Of a DNA stretch of 64,000 nucleotides, positions 1 through 7,362 are shown piece after piece. The position numbers and the translations under genes are program-made. The stretch is taken from the NCBI RefSeq assembly GCF_024714475.1, contig NZ_JAMZMI010000008.1:62001-126000 (forward strand). The letters are read 5' to 3'. This stretch comes from Marinoscillum sp. MHG1-6. Lineage in GTDB: Bacteria > Bacteroidota > Bacteroidia > Cytophagales > Cyclobacteriaceae. The stretch's first letter is position 1, and every line of letters starts with the position of its first letter. The notes below the pieces were generated by a model. The model did no database searches. It had not been told where the DNA came from and saw nothing but the letters and a program-made list of their open reading frames with translations.

Positions 1-592
1 TAGCGTTGTCCTTACTTTTCAGCTTGTTGACACCATCCGCCACTATCTTTAGGGCATCAATATCCAACCCTGAATCAGTTTCATCAAGGATGGATAGTTT
101 CGGCTCCAACATGGCCATTTGGAAAATCTCATTTCTTTTCTTTTCTCCACCCGAAAACCCTTCATTGAGGGCTCTGCTTAAAAGGGCCTGATCAATGTCT
201 ACGAGCTTCATTTTTTCTTTCATCTCTTTCAAGAAGGAAACAGCATCCAAAGGCTTCAGACCTTTTGATTCTCTTACCTGGTTTACGGCTGTTTTCAGGA
301 AGTTGGTGGTAGAAACTCCAGGGATTTCAACAGGATACTGAAAAGCAAGGAAGATACCTTCGCGCGCTCTTTCTTCCGGGGCAAACTCAAGTAAGTCCTT
401 ACCCATGTAAGAAACACTACCGCCAGTTACCTCATATTCCTCTCTTCCGGCAAGTACAGATGCGAGTGTACTTTTTCCAGAGCCATTAGGGCCCATGATC
501 GCATGTACTTCACCCGGCTTAACCTCAAGGTTGATTCCCTTCAATATCTCTTTATCTTCAATTGAAGCTTGTAAGTTTTCTATCTTTAGCAT
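1..592 (-). CDS. sufC: SufC, Fe-S cluster assembly ATPase (3' end cut by window edge)
   Basis: ABC-type ATPase of the SufBCD scaffold complex, which builds Fe-S clusters in the cytoplasm. The reading frame starts at an ATG (590-592) and runs off the left edge with no stop, giving about 197 of the usual ~250 residues. Walker A (GPNGSGKST) is at residues 34-42, the ABC signature (FSGGEKKR) near residue 150, and Walker B followed by the SufC-typical DETDSGLD near 172. It lies 17 bp downstream of sufB on the same strand, so the two are co-transcribed; sufD and sufS probably follow beyond the edge. The identification is secure because SufC motifs and sufB adjacency agree. Confidence 0.95.
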   Translation of the reverse strand, partial: MLKIENLQASIEDKEILKGINLEVKPGEVHAIMGPNGSGKSTLASVLAGREEYEVTGGSVSYMGKDLLEFAPEERAREGIFLAFQYPVEIPGVSTTNFLKTAVNQVRESKGLKPLDAVSFLKEMKEKMKLVDIDQALLSRALNEGFSGGEKKRNEIFQMAMLEPKLSILDETDSGLDIDALKIVADGVNKLKSKDNA

Positions 593-609
593 GTTATTGA
601 ATTGAGTTT

Positions 610-2055
610 TTAACCAACGCTTCCTTCAAGCGTAAGTGCCAATAGTTTTTGCGCCTCAACGGCAAACTCCATTGGTAATTTGTTCATTACTTCTTTTGCG
701 AAACCATTTACGATGAGAGCAACTGCGCTTTCCTCATCGATCCCTCTTTGCTGACAGTAGAAGATCTGATCTTCACCGATTTTAGAGGTGGTGGCTTCAT
801 GCTCAACCTGGGCTGAGTTGTTTTCTACATCTATATATGGGAAGGTGTGTGCACCACATTTGTCACCCATGAGTAGGGAATCACATTGTGAAAAGTTTCG
901 TGCATTTTCTGCTCTTTTCATTATGTTGACCTGACCTCGATAACTATTTTGTGATTTACCTGCAGAAATCCCTTTGGAAACAATTCTTGATCTGGTGTTT
1001 TTACCAATGTGGATCATTTTAGTTCCGGTGTCAGCTTGCTGATAATTATTGGTCACCGCCACTGAGTAGAATTCACCAACCGAGTGATCACCTTTTAATA
1101 TACAAGAAGGGTACTTCCAGGTCACAGCGGATCCGGTCTCAACCTGAGTCCAGCTGATTTTGGAATGATCTCCGGCGCAAATACCTCTTTTCGTTACGAA
1201 GTTGTAAATACCACCTTTACCGTTTTTATCACCGGGGTACCAATTCTGAACAGTTGAGTATTTAACCTCTGCTTTTTCAGCAGCATATATTTCCACAACG
1301 GCTGCATGCAACTGGTTTTCATCACGCATTGGAGCTGTACAACCCTCAAGATAAGATACATATGATCCCGGCTCAGCCACAATCAAAGTCCTTTCAAACT
1401 GACCTGTATTGGCAGCATTGATTCGGAAGTAAGTCGATAATTCCATCGGGCATCTTACCCCTTTAGGAATATAGCAAAAGGATCCATCGGAGAAAACCGC
1501 TGAGTTTAGGGCAGCAAAATAGTTATCCGCCGCAGGGACAACAGATCCAAGATATTTCTTTATTAGCTCAGGGTGCTCCTGCACTGCTTCACTGAATGAG
1601 CAGAAAACAATTCCAAGTTCTGAAAGTGTCTCTTTGAAGGTAGTGGCAACAGAAACTGAGTCGATAACCGCATCCACAGCGACACCTGTAAGTCTTTTTT
1701 GTTCCTGAAGGGAAATACCTAAACGCTCGAAGGTCTTTAGTAATTCAGGATCAACTTCTTCCAGGGATTTGGCTTTTTTGGATTGCTTGGGTGCAGAATA
1801 GTACTTAATCGCCTGGTAGTCAATTTTCGGGTAGGTCACATTGGCCCATTTTGGCTCATCCATTTCCACCCATCTGCGGTAGGCTTTCAGTCTCCACTCA
1901 AGCAACCATTCCGGCTCTTCTTTCTTTGAGGAGATGAATCTTACGATATCCTCACTGATACCTAAGGGAGCCTCGTCTGCTTCAAAATCAACAGACCAAC
2001 CGTGTTCATATTCCTTGGAGGTGAACTCCTCTAAAATTTGGTCGTCCTTACTCAT
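610..2055 (-). CDS. sufB: SufB, Fe-S cluster scaffold protein
   Basis: Core scaffold subunit of the SUF Fe-S assembly machinery, 481 aa, the usual length. The C-terminal half carries the SufB/SufD beta-helix signatures, including [11 protein letters not shown] with the conserved cysteine that in E. coli SufB accepts sulfur, then [12 protein letters not shown] and the CQQRGI segment. The ATG at 2053-2055 is followed directly by conserved N-terminal sequence. It is the first suf gene in this window; a promoter with a candidate iron-regulator site lies at 2113-2145, so iron-limited induction is likely (inference). Confidence 0.97.
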   Translation of the reverse strand: MSKDDQILEEFTSKEYEHGWSVDFEADEAPLGISEDIVRFISSKKEEPEWLLEWRLKAYRRWVEMDEPKWANVTYPKIDYQAIKYYSAPKQSKKAKSLEEVDPELLKTFERLGISLQEQKRLTGVAVDAVIDSVSVATTFKETLSELGIVFCSFSEAVQEHPELIKKYLGSVVPAADNYFAALNSAVFSDGSFCYIPKGVRCPMELSTYFRINAANTGQFERTLIVAEPGSYVSYLEGCTAPMRDENQLHAAVVEIYAAEKAEVKYSTVQNWYPGDKNGKGGIYNFVTKRGICAGDHSKISWTQVETGSAVTWKYPSCILKGDHSVGEFYSVAVTNNYQQADTGTKMIHIGKNTRSRIVSKGISAGKSQNSYRGQVNIMKRAENARNFSQCDSLLMGDKCGAHTFPYIDVENNSAQVEHEATTSKIGEDQIFYCQQRGIDEESAVALIVNGFAKEVMNKLPMEFAVEAQKLLALTLEGSVG

Positions 2056-2112
2056 AAATTATTTTTCAGAATCTGTTTAACCTGATAACAGTTGTACTGC
2101 TAAACAGTTCGG

Positions 2113-2120
2113 CAAAAATA
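2113..2120 (-). promoter_or_regulatory. Candidate suf promoter -7 box (TATTTTTG)
   Basis: On the minus strand the sequence reads TATTTTTG, a full match to the Bacteroidota -7 consensus TAnnTTTG, 58 bp upstream of the sufB ATG. No clear -33 TTG is visible at the usual distance. The palindrome at 2127-2145 sits immediately upstream of this box, where a bound repressor would block RNA polymerase. Confidence 0.5.
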
Positions 2121-2126
2121 GCATCT

Positions 2127-2145
2127 ATTTGGATTAATTCTAAAT
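2127..2145 (-). promoter_or_regulatory. Candidate iron-regulator operator upstream of suf
   Basis: The 19-bp sequence ATTTGGATTAATTCTAAAT matches the 7-5-7 palindrome ATTTAGA-N5-TCTAAAT seen near feo (50381-50399) at 13 of 14 arm positions. It lies between the -7 box and the expected -33 region of the suf promoter. Assignment to a Fur-family protein is inference from geometry and from the neighbouring iron genes. Confidence 0.5.
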
Positions 2146-2200
2146 AAGATACTAAAAAGGATGAGTAAGGACGATTATACCTCTATAATTTCAGCTTATA

Positions 2201-2662
2201 TTAAAACTGAAGATGTCTGTTTAAGCTTTCTTCAAGGGAGATAAACGTCTCAGTTCTTTCGATTCCCTCCACCTTTTGAATTTTATCATGAAGAACATCT
2301 TTCAGGTGCTTAGTATCTTTACAATGTATCTTAATAAAGATATTGTAGTTACCCGTAGTGTAATGCACTTTAACGATTTCAGGGATTTTTCTTAATTGTT
2401 CGACAACCTGATCATAGAGTGAGCTCTTTTGAAGAAATATGCCCATGAAGCAGGTGACGTCATATCCCAATTTAGAATAATCCATCTGAAGAGTAGTGCC
2501 GCGTACCACACCCATTTCTTCTAATTTCTTCATCCTCACGTGAACTGTTCCACCTGATACAAAAACCTTCTTAGCCACTTCTGTGTAAGGTATTTTTGCA
2601 TCATCCATCAGTAAATTGAGGATTTTTAAGTCGATATTATCAATTTCGTAATTTTTACTCAT
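2201..2662 (-). CDS. Lrp/AsnC family transcriptional regulator
   Basis: DNA-binding regulator of 153 aa. Residues 1-65 form the AsnC-type winged helix-turn-helix (DDAKIPYTEVAKKVFVSGGTVHVRMKKLEEMGV), and residues 70-150 form the RAM/ligand-binding domain typical of Lrp proteins, which usually respond to amino acids. It stands alone between suf and the tRNA-like genes. A good promoter (2703-2733) overlaps a palindrome at 2706-2724. The effector cannot be read from sequence. Confidence 0.9.
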   Translation of the reverse strand: MSKNYEIDNIDLKILNLLMDDAKIPYTEVAKKVFVSGGTVHVRMKKLEEMGVVRGTTLQMDYSKLGYDVTCFMGIFLQKSSLYDQVVEQLRKIPEIVKVHYTTGNYNIFIKIHCKDTKHLKDVLHDKIQKVEGIERTETFISLEESLNRHLQF

Positions 2663-2702
2663 TTTAGAGGAATCTTTTTTTAAATACGCAACGAATACTA
2701 TG

Positions 2703-2733
2703 CAATTTTAGATGACATCTAATTATTAACCAA
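2703..2733 (-). promoter_or_regulatory. Promoter of the Lrp/AsnC gene
   Basis: On the minus strand a TTG (2731-2733) is followed after 20 bp by TAAAATTG (2703-2710), one mismatch from TAnnTTTG. The spacing is in the range usual for Bacteroidota promoters, and the start codon is about 40 bp downstream. Confidence 0.5.
2706..2724. promoter_or_regulatory. Palindromic operator over the Lrp/AsnC promoter
   Basis: The core TTAGATGACATCTAA (2708-2722) is a perfect 7-1-7 palindrome lying over the promoter spacer and -7 box. In the 19-bp frame it also matches the ATTTAGA-N5-TCTAAAT motif at 12 of 14 arm positions. It could be an Lrp autoregulation site or a fourth member of the iron motif; sequence alone does not decide. 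Confidence 0.45.
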
Positions 2734-2771
2734 ATTTATTAAAATATTTTTAATAATATTCTAAAACTTCT

Positions 2772-2779
2772 TAATTTTG
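2772..2779 (+). promoter_or_regulatory. Candidate -7 box of tRNA-like copy 1 (TAATTTTG)
   Basis: TAATTTTG fits TAnnTTTG and is repeated at the same distance (37 bp) upstream of copy 2. No -33 TTG is evident. A transcript would start near 2786, leaving a leader of about 30 nt that is identical in both copies. Confidence 0.4.
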
Positions 2780-2816
2780 AGTCAACAAAACGTTCTAAAA
2801 CACAACAAAGTCACAC

Positions 2817-2966
2817 TGTAGGGTGATGAAATTGGCAGACATGCCCTCCTGTCTCGAGGGTGGAGGTAAGGGATAAATCCCGGGTGTTTCAAGGTATTCT
2901 TCGGAATTCCTTGAAACATCGGGGACTAACTGCTCCGTGGAGGTTCGAATCCTTCCCCTACAGCCA
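2817..2966 (+). tRNA. tRNA-like gene, copy 1: GUC anticodon loop, 78-nt variable region
   Basis: All tRNA arms are intact. The acceptor is TGTAGGG (2817-2823) with CCCTACA (2956-2962), then G73 and encoded CCA. The D arm ATG/CAT with an AAATTGGCAGA loop resembles tRNA-Leu. The anticodon stem is CCCTC/GAGGG with loop CTGTCTC, giving anticodon GUC (2851-2853) and an unusual U37. The T arm has the canonical TTCGAAT loop. The variable region (2861-2938) is 78 nt, against at most about 20 normally: an outer GGAG/CTCC stem encloses a long hairpin (2878-2925) capped by UUCG. The loop and G73 resemble tRNA-Asp. Whether it is charged or decodes is unknown. Confidence 0.75.
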
Positions 2967-2999
2967 TCATTTTTGGGTTAATGTTGTTTATTTGAATCT

Positions 3000-3034
3000 G
3001 GTCGAAGTAGGGGTGCTTCGGCCTTTTTCTTTTT
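3000..3034 (+). terminator. Rho-independent terminator after tRNA-like copy 1
   Basis: GGTCGAAG (3000-3007) pairs with CTTCGGCC (3016-3023) around an 8-nt loop and is followed by TTTTTCTTTTT. The same hairpin follows copy 2 with a change that restores a Watson-Crick pair. Confidence 0.85.
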
Positions 3035-3341
3035 ATAGCCCTTTGTGTTCTCCAAATACCCACATCAATTTTTCGGTCAGTCATCATCTTCCAGAATTAA
3101 TTAATTACTTCCGATTTGAATATTAGGGATGAAGAGGACTATACTAAGCAGCCCTTAAATGCGAAAATTAGGCCTATTTCAAAGGAAATGCGCGTTTTCA
3201 TATTTTGGAATTCGCAACAAAATGATCAAAACGTTGCTATTTGAATTATTTATTGAAAAAAATGTTGAAATGGTTTTAATGTTTTGATCATTGTATTAAT
3301 TTTGTCTCAACAAAACGTTCTAAAACACAACAAAGTCACAC

Positions 3342-3491
3342 TGTAGGGTGATGAAATTGGCAGACATGCCCTCCTGTCTCGAGGGTGGAGATAAGGGATA
3401 AATCCTAAATGTTTCAAGGGATTCTTCGGGATTTCTTGAAACGTCTGGGGCTAACCGCTCCGTGGAGGTTCGAATCCTTCCCCTACAGCCA
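3342..3491 (+). tRNA. tRNA-like gene, copy 2: GUC anticodon loop, 78-nt variable region
   Basis: Same 150-nt length and fold as copy 1. Acceptor, D, anticodon and T arms plus CCA are 100% identical to copy 1; all 12 substitutions fall in the variable region (3386-3463). Within the long hairpin most keep or improve pairing, for example a T-T mismatch becomes G-T and a G-G mismatch becomes A-T, and the UUCG tetraloop is kept. This pattern suggests that the tRNA body and the hairpin structure, rather than its exact sequence, are under selection. Confidence 0.75.
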
Positions 3492-3524
3492 TCATTTTTG
3501 GGTTAATGTTGTTTATTTGAATCT

Positions 3525-3559
3525 GGTCGAAGTAGGGGTGCTTCGACCTTTTTCTTTTT
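3525..3559 (+). terminator. Rho-independent terminator after tRNA-like copy 2
   Basis: GGTCGAAG (3525-3532) pairs perfectly with CTTCGACC (3541-3548), followed by TTTTTCTTTTT. Confidence 0.85.
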
Positions 3560-3729
3560 ATAGTGCTTTGTTTTTCCTGCAATTCTCCAATTCAAAGGTT
3601 CCATCCAATACCAAATTGTTAAAACAATTTTTCTGCTTTTGGTTGAAATGCATTTATGTACCATGCTTATTTCAATTTTAAGTTCAAATAGTTCTAAAAC
3701 AGGCTATATTTAGCGGAAAAACATCAAAA

Positions 3730-5418
3730 ATGTCAAGACAACCCTGGATTGAAAATTACCCAGAAGGAGTACCGAACTCAATAAACCCTGATAGATATAG
3801 CAACATTCCGGAGCTATTAGCCGAATCAGTCTCAAAATTTGGAGACGTTCCTGCATATATAAACATGGGTAAGTCTATCACCTTTTCAGAGTTGGATCAA
3901 CTATCTAAAGATTTTGGTTCTTACCTGATCAATGTGCTCGGACTGAAGCAAGGGGATAAGGTTGCTATTCAAATGCCTAATATTCTACAAAACCCCATAG
4001 CTATCCATGGGGTGCTCAAAGCTGGTCTTGTCGTGGTAAATACCAATCCGTTGTACACTCCTTCAGAAATGAAGCATCAGTTCAATGATTCCGGGGCTAA
4101 GGCAGTGGTCCTTCTGGCCAATTTTGCTTGTAACCTGGAGAAGATCCTTGCTGAAACAGTTATCGAACATGTGATCATTACTGAGCTGGGCGATCTACTG
4201 GGAGGGCTAAAGAAACCGTTAGTGAACTTTGTGGTGAAGCATGTAAAGAAGATGGTTCCTTCTTATAATCTCCCCAAGGCAGTGACATTCAATGCTGCTT
4301 TGAAAATGGGGGCCTCTCAACCACTACAAATCCCGGAGATGAAGGCAAATGATCTGGCCTTTTTGCAATATACGGGCGGTACCACCGGCGTATCAAAAGG
4401 GGCTATGTTGAGTCATCGCAACCTGATTGCCAATGTACAACAGGTGGAAGCATGGCTGAAACCGGCCAACTTTGAAGATGGTAAAGTCACTTTTATTGCG
4501 GCTCTCCCTCTTTATCACATTTTTGCATTAAATGCTCATTCACTTTTTCCGGCCAGAATTGGGGCATGTAATATTCTGATCACCAACCCACGGGATATGA
4601 AAGGCTTTGTAAAGGAGTTGGGTAAGTATAACTACGATTTGATTACAGGGGTGAACACATTATTCAACGGATTGTTGAATACTCCCGGTTTTGCGGAGTT
4701 GGATCATTCCAACCTAAAAGTCGCCCTCGCTGGGGGAATGGCCTTGCAACGAGCGGTAGCTGAAAAATGGGAAAAAGTGACAGGATTGAAGATGGCTGAA
4801 GCTTATGGCCTGACGGAGACTTCTCCCGGGCTTTGTATCAATCCTTTTAACGAACAAAATAGAGTGGGAACTATCGGTATGCCTCTACCTAATACGGATA
4901 TAGTACTGTTAGATGACGAGGGTAATGAGGTGGCAGACGGTGAAAAAGGGGAGTTATGTTGTAAAGGACCTCAGGTTTTTTTAGGTTATTATAACAGGGA
5001 AGAGGAGACCAAGGCATGTTTCATTAATGGATATTTCAGGACAGGTGACATTGCGATGATGGATCCGGATGGATTTTTTAGAATTGTTGACCGCAAAAAG
5101 GAAATGATTCTAGTATCAGGCTTCAATGTATATCCTAATGAGGTAGAAGAAGTTGTAGCCATGCATCCAAAAGTGCTTGAGGTTGGAGCAATATCAGTTC
5201 CGGATAGCAAGTCCACTGAAGCGGTTAAAATATATGTTGTTAAGAAAGATGACTCGTTAACAGCCGAGGAGCTTGAGGAACATTGTAAGAAGGAACTCAC
5301 AGGTTACAAAAGGCCAAAGCATATTGCATTCTGCAATGAGCTGCCCAAATCGAATGTTGGTAAAATATTAAGGAGAATCCTTAGAGAAAATGATCTCAAA
5401 GAGAACTCTTATGATTAA
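3730..5418 (+). CDS. fadD: Long-chain fatty acid-CoA ligase
   Basis: ATP-dependent acyl-CoA synthetase that activates long-chain fatty acids for beta-oxidation or lipid synthesis, probably at the inner face of the membrane; 562 aa, the normal FadD length. The AMP-binding P-loop (YTGGTTGVSKGA) is near residues 213-224, YGLTETSP near 358, the hinge region GYFRTGD near 433, and the C-terminal catalytic lysine in SNVGKILRR near 545. A weak TATATTTA box lies just upstream. It is a single-gene unit convergent with the next gene. Confidence 0.93.
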   Translation: MSRQPWIENYPEGVPNSINPDRYSNIPELLAESVSKFGDVPAYINMGKSITFSELDQLSKDFGSYLINVLGLKQGDKVAIQMPNILQNPIAIHGVLKAGLVVVNTNPLYTPSEMKHQFNDSGAKAVVLLANFACNLEKILAETVIEHVIITELGDLLGGLKKPLVNFVVKHVKKMVPSYNLPKAVTFNAALKMGASQPLQIPEMKANDLAFLQYTGGTTGVSKGAMLSHRNLIANVQQVEAWLKPANFEDGKVTFIAALPLYHIFALNAHSLFPARIGACNILITNPRDMKGFVKELGKYNYDLITGVNTLFNGLLNTPGFAELDHSNLKVALAGGMALQRAVAEKWEKVTGLKMAEAYGLTETSPGLCINPFNEQNRVGTIGMPLPNTDIVLLDDEGNEVADGEKGELCCKGPQVFLGYYNREEETKACFINGYFRTGDIAMMDPDGFFRIVDRKKEMILVSGFNVYPNEVEEVVAMHPKVLEVGAISVPDSKSTEAVKIYVVKKDDSLTAEELEEHCKKELTGYKRPKHIAFCNELPKSNVGKILRRILRENDLKENSYD

Positions 5419-5424
5419 CCAGAG

Positions 5425-6234
5425 CTAGAGGGTCATTAGACCCTCAATAGTTTCAAATGGGATCAATAGCTCAGTTGGGCCTTCAGAATAAGCCGCAATT
5501 TCATAGCTGTTGAAATATAAAATGAGGCCCTTGTCTGAGAAACCAAATGTTTCAGGTAAGCTGAACTTATCGTTTTCAAAATTATAGCCACCATCACTTA
5601 GCTGTTGCGATGACTCAAGTCCTTTCGATTTTCTAAATTCTTTTTCAGCAATGACCATTAACCTGGAAAGGTCATTGAAAAGGTTGCTTATACTCTCAAC
5701 CAGACGTCCCTTTTCATCAAAATTGAGGAAAGAAACTTTATCATAAGAATGGGCTCCTCCTGTATAACTTTCTGAGTTGATTCTAAAAGAGGTGAGTTCT
5801 GGTGTTTGATAAGATACTTTCGCCGAAATATCAACGGTCCATGGGGTCTGTGATTCAGGGAAAGCCTGTTTGAACTCCTCATATGATTTGATGAAGGCAG
5901 TCATGTTCTGCTTAATGTTATCACCAGTTTCGATTCCCGGCGGGATGTGGTCAATGATCATTTGGTTGATCACAGATCTAACCATTGAATTAAGGCTCTT
6001 CTTGTCCTTTTTAAATTCCGGGTAGGTAATGGTTATTTTGGTACATTCATCATTGATGCATGGTGTTATTTTTTCCTTGAGGGAAACCATTTCCCAACTT
6101 AATGGTTCTATCTCCTTGATCGCTTCTTCTTGAATGTTTTCGGTTTGGGTAGTCTTTTCCTGGGTATTGTTGTTGCAAGCTGAAAACAACAAGCTAGTTG
6201 AAAGGAAGAAGTAGGTAAAAATAGATTTATTCAT
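5425..6234 (-). CDS. DUF3298/RsiV-like lipoprotein
   Basis: Exported lipoprotein of 269 aa with signal sequence and lipobox LFSAC (Cys20), followed by a Thr/Gln/Glu-rich linker. The rest resembles the DUF4163-DUF3298 pair of RsiV and PdaC-type proteins: a strand-rich segment with SYTGGAHSYD near the middle, the hallmark GGAH of DUF3298, and a C-terminal part ending in an IPFETIEGL-like strand. In other bacteria such domains bind lysozyme or act on peptidoglycan; the function here is unknown. No sigma factor adjoins it. Confidence 0.75.
   Translation of the reverse strand: MNKSIFTYFFLSTSLLFSACNNNTQEKTTQTENIQEEAIKEIEPLSWEMVSLKEKITPCINDECTKITITYPEFKKDKKSLNSMVRSVINQMIIDHIPPGIETGDNIKQNMTAFIKSYEEFKQAFPESQTPWTVDISAKVSYQTPELTSFRINSESYTGGAHSYDKVSFLNFDEKGRLVESISNLFNDLSRLMVIAEKEFRKSKGLESSQQLSDGGYNFENDKFSLPETFGFSDKGLILYFNSYEIAAYSEGPTELLIPFETIEGLMTL
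5428..5445. terminator. Hairpin between convergent fadD and DUF3298 genes
   Basis: GAGGGTC (5428-5434) and GACCCTC (5439-5445) form a perfect 7-bp stem with a 4-nt loop. It overlaps the last codons of the DUF3298 gene. There is no strong U-tract, so terminator function is uncertain. Confidence 0.35.
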
Positions 6235-6373
6235 GCGTTAAGAATGATTTTAGATGCATTGTTCCTTATTTTGGAAACATAAAGTGGGACACTCACTACG
6301 AAGATAAGGTTACGTCTAATACTATCTTCATATATCTTTCGTAAGATTTAACAATCACTTCAAAGTTGAAAAA

Positions 6374-7306
6374 ATGAAACTCAAACTTCTAACAATAACG
6401 ATCCTTACGCTACTTTCCTGCCAACTGCTGGCACAGGATGACTCAACCAAATATTGGACTTCCGGAGGATTTGGCTCTTTGACTTTTTCTCAGGTCACCT
6501 TAAAGAACTGGGCCGGTGGGGGTCAGCCCTCCGTTTCAATTAATGGTGTAATGAATGCTTTTGCCGATTATTCAAAGGGTCGATTGAAGTGGGAGAATTC
6601 ACTGGACCTGGCGTATGGTTTGATTAGGCAGGGTAATAATGGATCGCTGGTTAAGTCAGATGATAAGATCAACCTGGTGACCAAGTTTGGTTATAAAATT
6701 CTGAACGATAACGAAAAATGGTTCTACAGTGGACTTCTTGACTTTAGAACGCAGTTTGCTAAAGGATTTGTTGAGAATGAAACTACAGGAAAATTGGACA
6801 GTGTCATTTCCAGGTTTATGGCACCTGCTTATCTGACCATTGGTCTTGGGGTAGACTATAAGCCAAGTTCCGTGCTCTCTATCAACTACATCCCGCTAAC
6901 TGGAAAATTCACCTTTGTCAATGATCAGACCCTCGCTGATGCCGGGGCTTATGGCGTACCTGATGGAAGTAAAGCAAGAGGGGAATTTGGTTCTTACTTC
7001 AGGATTAAGTACCACGATGATATCATGAAAAATGTGAACCTTGATTCCAGGTTGGAGCTGTTCTCGAATTATGTCAAGGATTTCGGAACGATTGATGTGA
7101 ACTGGCAAAATGCCCTGGTGATGAAGGTCAATAAATTCCTGACGGCGAACTTCTATTCTCAGATGATCTATGATAAGGACATCCGTCAGAATAAAGATAA
7201 GAATGGAAACGGCATCGTAGAGCCTTCAGAGATGAAAGCCAAACTCCAGTTTAAAACTGTCATTGGATTAGGTTTGAGTTATTCAATAGGCGCAACGAAA
7301 GAATAA
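6374..7306 (+). CDS. DUF3078 family outer-membrane protein
   Basis: 310-aa protein with an N-terminal signal peptide (cleavage after LLAQ) and the DUF3078 signature near residues 28-60 (WTSGGFGSLTFSQV..NWAGGG). The remainder alternates aromatic and polar residues as in a small beta-barrel and ends with strand-like GLGLSYSIGA. The family is common in Bacteroidota and has no assigned function. It is a single gene with its own terminator (7336-7362). Confidence 0.85.
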   Translation: MKLKLLTITILTLLSCQLLAQDDSTKYWTSGGFGSLTFSQVTLKNWAGGGQPSVSINGVMNAFADYSKGRLKWENSLDLAYGLIRQGNNGSLVKSDDKINLVTKFGYKILNDNEKWFYSGLLDFRTQFAKGFVENETTGKLDSVISRFMAPAYLTIGLGVDYKPSSVLSINYIPLTGKFTFVNDQTLADAGAYGVPDGSKARGEFGSYFRIKYHDDIMKNVNLDSRLELFSNYVKDFGTIDVNWQNALVMKVNKFLTANFYSQMIYDKDIRQNKDKNGNGIVEPSEMKAKLQFKTVIGLGLSYSIGATKE

Positions 7307-7335
7307 TAAACCTTAAAAGGGATTGGAGGCAACAG

Positions 7336-7362
7336 ATAGGGATATTCATTATCCCTATTTTA
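7336..7362. terminator. Bidirectional terminator between DUF3078 and MscS genes
   Basis: ATAGGGATA (7336-7344) pairs perfectly with TATCCCTAT (7350-7358), 9 bp with a 5-nt loop, followed by TTTT on the plus strand. It sits between convergent genes. Confidence 0.7.

Larger units (their letters stand above)
2771..3046 (+). repeat. Tandem repeat unit 1: promoter, tRNA-like gene and terminator
   Basis: This 276-bp unit recurs at 3296-3571, offset by exactly 525 bp, with substitutions only. It spans the -7 box, the leader, the 150-nt tRNA-like gene and the terminator hairpin, so each copy is a complete transcription unit. The DNA between units (3047-3295) is AT-rich and shows no gene. Confidence 0.9.
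3296..3571 (+). repeat. Tandem repeat unit 2: promoter, tRNA-like gene and terminator
   Basis: Second copy of the unit at 2771-3046, including the TAATTTTG -7 box (3297-3304), the same leader, the tRNA-like gene and the terminator. Copies agree at all positions of the leader from TCAACAAAACG to the gene start. The stretch 3572-3729 after it holds only the upstream region of fadD. Confidence 0.9.

Noticed and set aside
2844-2860. Group I intron within the tRNA-like genes
   Set aside because: The anticodon stem-loop is closed and intact; the extra length is wholly in the variable region and far shorter than a group I intron.
2860-3126. Open frame of 88 codons across tRNA-like copy 1, and a similar one at 3409-3681
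   Set aside because: They read through the tRNA-like genes and terminators, which are conserved as RNA; the frames differ in start and end and give no plausible protein.
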